64,000 bases of DNA from an uncultured Paracoccaceae bacterium (lineage in GTDB: Bacteria; Pseudomonadota; Alphaproteobacteria; Rhodobacterales; Rhodobacteraceae). The stretch's first letter is position 1; every line of letters starts with the position of its first letter. The notes under the pieces were generated by a model, which saw only the letters and a list, made by a program, of their open reading frames with translations, was not told the origin of the DNA and did no database searches. Shown piece after piece: positions 61,295 to 64,000 of this stretch. The stretch is from positions 1,488,001-1,552,000 of the forward strand of contig CANMWG010000001.1 of the NCBI GenBank assembly GCA_947501555.1, in the 5' to 3' direction. The position numbers and the translations under genes were made by a program.

Positions 61295-62470
61295 TTACAT
61301 CGACCGGAAAGCGTCACGCAGATCTGCAATCAGGTCATCTGCATCTTCCAAACCCACGCTCAACCGGATCAACCCCGGCGTAATGCCCAAAGTCGCCTTA
61401 ACTTCATCAGACAGTCGCTGATGGGTCGTTGTCGCCGGATGCGTGGCAATAGACTTTGCGTCCCCAAGGTTGTTCGAGATCGTGATAATTTCCAGCGCGT
61501 TCAACAGCTTGAATGCGGCTGCCTGATTGCCTGCATCAAACGCCAGCACTGTCCCACCAAGGCCCATCTGGGCTTTGGTCAACGCATGCTGCGGGTGACT
61601 GGTAAGACCTGGATAGATCACGTTCTGCAAAGCACCTTCGGCCTCTAGCGCCGTCGCAATTTGCAGCGCACTCGCGGCCTGGGCGTGAACACGCAAATCC
61701 ATGGTCTCAAGCCCCTTCAGCATGATCCACGCAGTAAACGGCGACATCGCACCGCCAGTATGCTTCAAATACGGCTCTACGGTACCACGGATAAACTCTT
61801 TGGATCCCAGAACGACACCGCCCAGCGCGCGGCCCTGCCCATCGATATGCTTGGTTGTCGAATACACGACCACATCGGCCCCTTGCGCCACAGCATCCGA
61901 AAACACAGGCGTGGCAAAGACATTGTCCACGATGACAATGGCACCCACAGCATGGGCCAGGGTCGAGACAGCCTTGATATCAATCACTTCCAAGGTTGGG
62001 TTTGAGATGCTCTCAAAGAACACCGCCTTGGTATCAGGCCGGATCGCCGCCTCCCACGCGGCCAGATCAGTGCCATCCACAAACGTGACCTCAACCCCGA
62101 AACGGGTCAAAACCTCTTCCAGAATATACAAACACGAACCAAACAAAGCCCGGGCCGAAACCACATGGTCGCCCGCACGCAACATGGACATCAGCGCTGC
62201 ATTGACAGCGGCCATGCCAGAGGCCGTCGCAAAGCCATCCTCGGTACCTTCCAATGCTGCAATGCGGTCTTCAAACATGGCCACCGTCGGATTGCCGTAC
62301 CGGGCATAGATAAACTCATCTTCGCCCGACTTGATGAACCGGGCCTCGGCCTGTTCGGCTGTCTCATAGACAAAGCCTTGGGTCAGAAAAATCGCCTCGC
62401 TCAGTTCATTGTATTGGCTGCGGCGGGTGCCTGCATGCACCGCTTTGGTGCGCTTATTCCACGTCTTCAT
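61295..62470 (-). CDS. metZ: O-succinylhomoserine sulfhydrylase
   Basis: ATG 62470 after GAGGA gives 391 residues. The Cys/Met-metabolism PLP enzyme signatures are present: FIYARYGNPTVAMFE, TASGMAAVNAALMSML, DNVFATPVF and YSTTKHIDGQGRALGG with the PLP Lys near residue 205. It makes homocysteine from O-succinylhomoserine and sulfide. Its leader contains a SAM-II riboswitch and a terminator, so it is switched off when SAM is abundant. Confidence 0.95.
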   Translation of the reverse strand: MKTWNKRTKAVHAGTRRSQYNELSEAIFLTQGFVYETAEQAEARFIKSGEDEFIYARYGNPTVAMFEDRIAALEGTEDGFATASGMAAVNAALMSMLRAGDHVVSARALFGSCLYILEEVLTRFGVEVTFVDGTDLAAWEAAIRPDTKAVFFESISNPTLEVIDIKAVSTLAHAVGAIVIVDNVFATPVFSDAVAQGADVVVYSTTKHIDGQGRALGGVVLGSKEFIRGTVEPYLKHTGGAMSPFTAWIMLKGLETMDLRVHAQAASALQIATALEAEGALQNVIYPGLTSHPQHALTKAQMGLGGTVLAFDAGNQAAAFKLLNALEIITISNNLGDAKSIATHPATTTHQRLSDEVKATLGITPGLIRLSVGLEDADDLIADLRDAFRSM

Positions 62471-62496
62471 TGTCATTCCTCGCGCTCGCGGCGCAT

Positions 62497-62530
62497 AAAA
62501 AAACCCCGACACCGGGAAAAGGTATCGGGG
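62497..62530 (-). terminator. Intrinsic terminator of the metZ leader
   Basis: On the minus strand CCCCGATACC and GGTGTCGGGG form a 10-bp stem (one G-U pair) around a 7-nt loop, followed by a run of seven T. It lies between the SAM-II aptamer and the metZ start and is probably the expression platform. Confidence 0.85.
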
Positions 62531-62540
62531 TATCAAAACC

Positions 62541-62600
62541 CGCAACCCTCTTTAGCAGCATATTTAACGTGGCCCGCAATCCGGTAACAAATCGCCACGA
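62541..62600 (-). promoter_or_regulatory. SAM-II riboswitch upstream of metZ
   Basis: On the minus strand the sequence starts CGTGGCGATTTGTTACCGG, continues ATTGCGGGCCACG (closing stem P1 CGTGG/CCACG) and has GTTAAATATG followed by GCTAAAGAGGG for the pseudoknot. This is the SAM-II layout: a short P1 stem with GATTT loop and a downstream A-rich segment ending in the purine-rich AAAGAGGG. Binding SAM would favour the downstream terminator at 62497-62530. Confidence 0.9.
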
Positions 62601-62644
62601 GGTGGAAATACGCCGACACATTGACAAGGTCAAGCAGGCGTCAC

Positions 62645-62681
62645 GGATATCGGGGACTTTGCCCCCGATATCCACTTTTTT
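62645..62681 (+). terminator. Second terminator-like hairpin upstream of the SAM-II leader
   Basis: GGATATCGGGG (62645-62655) and CCCCGATATCC (62663-62673) form a perfect 11-bp stem followed on the plus strand by ACTTTTTTAG. No plus-strand gene ends here, so it may insulate the metZ leader or act on antisense transcription. It shares ATCGGGG with the metZ terminator. Confidence 0.6.
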
Positions 62682-62708
62682 AGCGCGATGGATCAGGCGC
62701 AGAAGGCA

Positions 62709-63623
62709 TTATAGCAAAGGTGCCAGGCGTTGAGCGGCTTCTGCATACATACCAACAACAGTATTCATGTTCACCATCGTCGTATTCAGACCCTGAAACT
62801 TCAACCGATCGGCTTCTGCATCCAGATCACCACCGCCCAGCACCTCAGACAAGTACGGCTTCACAGCTTCCCAGTCCTCAACCACCTGATCAAGGCCGGT
62901 TGCGATCTGCTCATTTGGGGGTGGCTGGATGCCAACATCAGCCATACCGTCACGCAAAGCGAGAAGCGAATTTTCAAAAACCTGCATCGTGCCTTGCAGG
63001 TCGGTCAATAACTGTGGTGTCTCTAGGCCACTTTCGATCAAGCAGGACTCTTTTGACATCTTTTGCGTTAGCATACGTTGCCGGCCAGAAATATCGATCA
63101 GCATCAAAGACGAAAACGTCATGGCATTAGGGTTTGAATACTGCCGGACCAGCTGTTCGACCAACAACTGGGCTGCAGCCAAAACGCGCAGGTTTTCATT
63201 AAATAGATATGCCTGATCTGCAGCGGTCGCGGTTTCATTCACCACAGCGTCAGCAGCCTGCCTGAGCGGCTCCCAGCGGTCACGCAGCGTTGCAATCGCA
63301 GCGAGGGTACGGGCGTTGGTTTCAGGTGTCTGAATGTTGATATCCGGATCGCCCAGTTCCAAAGCGGTCAAAATTTTCTCAAACTCTTGCGTGGATGCGG
63401 CCAGCAAAGCGGTGGCACCCGCGGGATCTACACCTTGTGTCAAATGACAAGCCGCCGAAGGAATACGTTGCGACAGCATACGCAATCTTCCGGAATAATT
63501 GATGCGTTGCTCGGCATTGTCCGGCACAATGCTCGCAGACAATTGCTCTGCATGGGCCGGTCCGGTTGCAAGCGGTACAGCGGCACCCAAGACCAGCGCC
63601 AAAATTAGATTCTTACAGTTCAT
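62709..63623 (-). CDS. Exported protein with two PilJ-type sensor domains
   Basis: The 304-residue protein has a signal peptide (MNCKNLILALVLGAAVPLAT and on to AHA). Two copies of the PilJ/NarX-like N-terminal motif follow: INYSGRLRMLSQRI near residue 42 and IDISGRQRMLTQKMSKESC near residue 180. Each is followed by about 110 helical residues. The domain is normally the periplasmic part of chemotaxis or nitrate sensors; here there is no membrane anchor or signalling domain, so it is probably a free periplasmic binding protein. Confidence 0.85.
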   Translation of the reverse strand: MNCKNLILALVLGAAVPLATGPAHAEQLSASIVPDNAEQRINYSGRLRMLSQRIPSAACHLTQGVDPAGATALLAASTQEFEKILTALELGDPDINIQTPETNARTLAAIATLRDRWEPLRQAADAVVNETATAADQAYLFNENLRVLAAAQLLVEQLVRQYSNPNAMTFSSLMLIDISGRQRMLTQKMSKESCLIESGLETPQLLTDLQGTMQVFENSLLALRDGMADVGIQPPPNEQIATGLDQVVEDWEAVKPYLSEVLGGGDLDAEADRLKFQGLNTTMVNMNTVVGMYAEAAQRLAPLL

Positions 63624-63955
63624 TTTCTTCCCTCAACTGATATGCAGACAGTAAGCGTCCGCGCAACCTGTCGGCTGCCTCAAAGCTTCATTCGGTGATA
63701 CTTTGTGCGACTTCGCCCTCAGGCAGTTTGGATGTAGGCCGCAACAAAAATACCGCTTTTGCCGCCGCAAGCAGCGGCGCTAGCCCCGCATGTGTAGAGG
63801 CGATCAATGCGCCAAACGCTTGAACGCAATCACATCACAATTACGAAACTAAAAACAAAACCTGGAATGATGAAGACTGGCAGCATCGCTCAACCTCTGG
63901 CATCAATGACTTCATCGGTACTAAGGAACTGATAACCCAAAACAGCCTGCGCGAC
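63624..63955. other. Intergenic region at the window end
   Basis: No gene is visible in these 332 bp. The part next to 63623 should hold the promoter and ribosome-binding site of the PilJ-domain gene (GGGAAGAAA just upstream). The rest shows no clear repeat. Confidence 0.4.
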
Positions 63956-64000
63956 CTACCGCTTCATTGCGACCACAACGTTTTCACCGACGATAACGCC
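63956..64000 (-). CDS. Possible C-terminal end of a gene continuing beyond the window
   Basis: The minus strand reads 14 codons ending GENVVVAMKR and TAG at 63956-63958. This is too short to identify and may not be coding. Confidence 0.15.
   Translation of the reverse strand, partial: GVIVGENVVVAMKR

Noticed and set aside
1..64000. CRISPR array, rRNA operon or prophage structural genes
   Set aside because: No regularly spaced repeats, rRNA sequence or capsid/tail/terminase genes are visible; the phage-related traces are integrase remnants only.

Overview
The window looks like a chromosomal segment of a marine Roseobacter-group alphaproteobacterium (Rhodobacteraceae/Roseobacteraceae). The evidence is the gene order murA - DUF2948 - hisD - UPF0262 - LMW phosphatase - infA - maf - RNase E/G - yacG - tRNA-Phe, the NDUFA12 - DUF2155 - aat - accC - accB block, clpX/clpP, folE2, and a metZ gene behind a SAM-II riboswitch. 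This is inference from recognised families; no database search was run.

Positions 1 to about 24,090 are accessory DNA with several mobile-element scars. A serine resolvase sits behind a res-like site (115-226). It is followed by a metal-resistance island (about 2.5-11.9 kb) with an Hg module (MerR, MerF, GDCCVxC protein), a copper module (CueR-type sensor, CopC, CopD, multicopper oxidase, two cytochromes c, glutaredoxin-MauE fusion) and a probable Zn/Cd module (ZntR-like MerR, CDF exporter, transglutaminase-like protein, methyltransferase). Each MerR-type regulator has a matching palindrome in a 19-bp promoter spacer.

Two fragments of the same IS3-family element (12,443-12,819 and 23,348-23,579), in opposite orientation with their 3' ends facing inward, bracket a 10.5-kb segment. 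It carries a MerR / FAD-oxidoreductase / CrtC-like / SRPBCC / K+ channel cluster, a two-component system, and an export cluster: a second multicopper oxidase flanked by two Cys-rich beta-trefoil-like proteins and followed by an RCC1-repeat protein. This cluster is the best candidate for an undescribed system.

From tRNA-Thr(GGU) at 24,095 onward the window is mostly conserved backbone, interrupted by an AAC(3)-type acetyltransferase between DUF2948 and hisD and by two broken tyrosine integrases between tRNA-Phe and tRNA-Thr(UGU). Then come gapR, an acyl-CoA dehydrogenase with a divergent kinase-like protein, and a BigR/SqrR-controlled sulfur operon (persulfide dioxygenase-like, split YeeE pair, TIGR01244 protein). 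Next is a CbrA-like symporter-kinase operon with a response regulator and a FliM/FliN-domain protein, an XRE/ScfR regulator, and a complete branched-chain-type ABC transporter. The window ends with accBC-aat, ridA, clpXP, an ArsR/SRPBCC pair, FAH hydrolase, folE2, SAM-II/metZ and an exported PilJ-domain protein.
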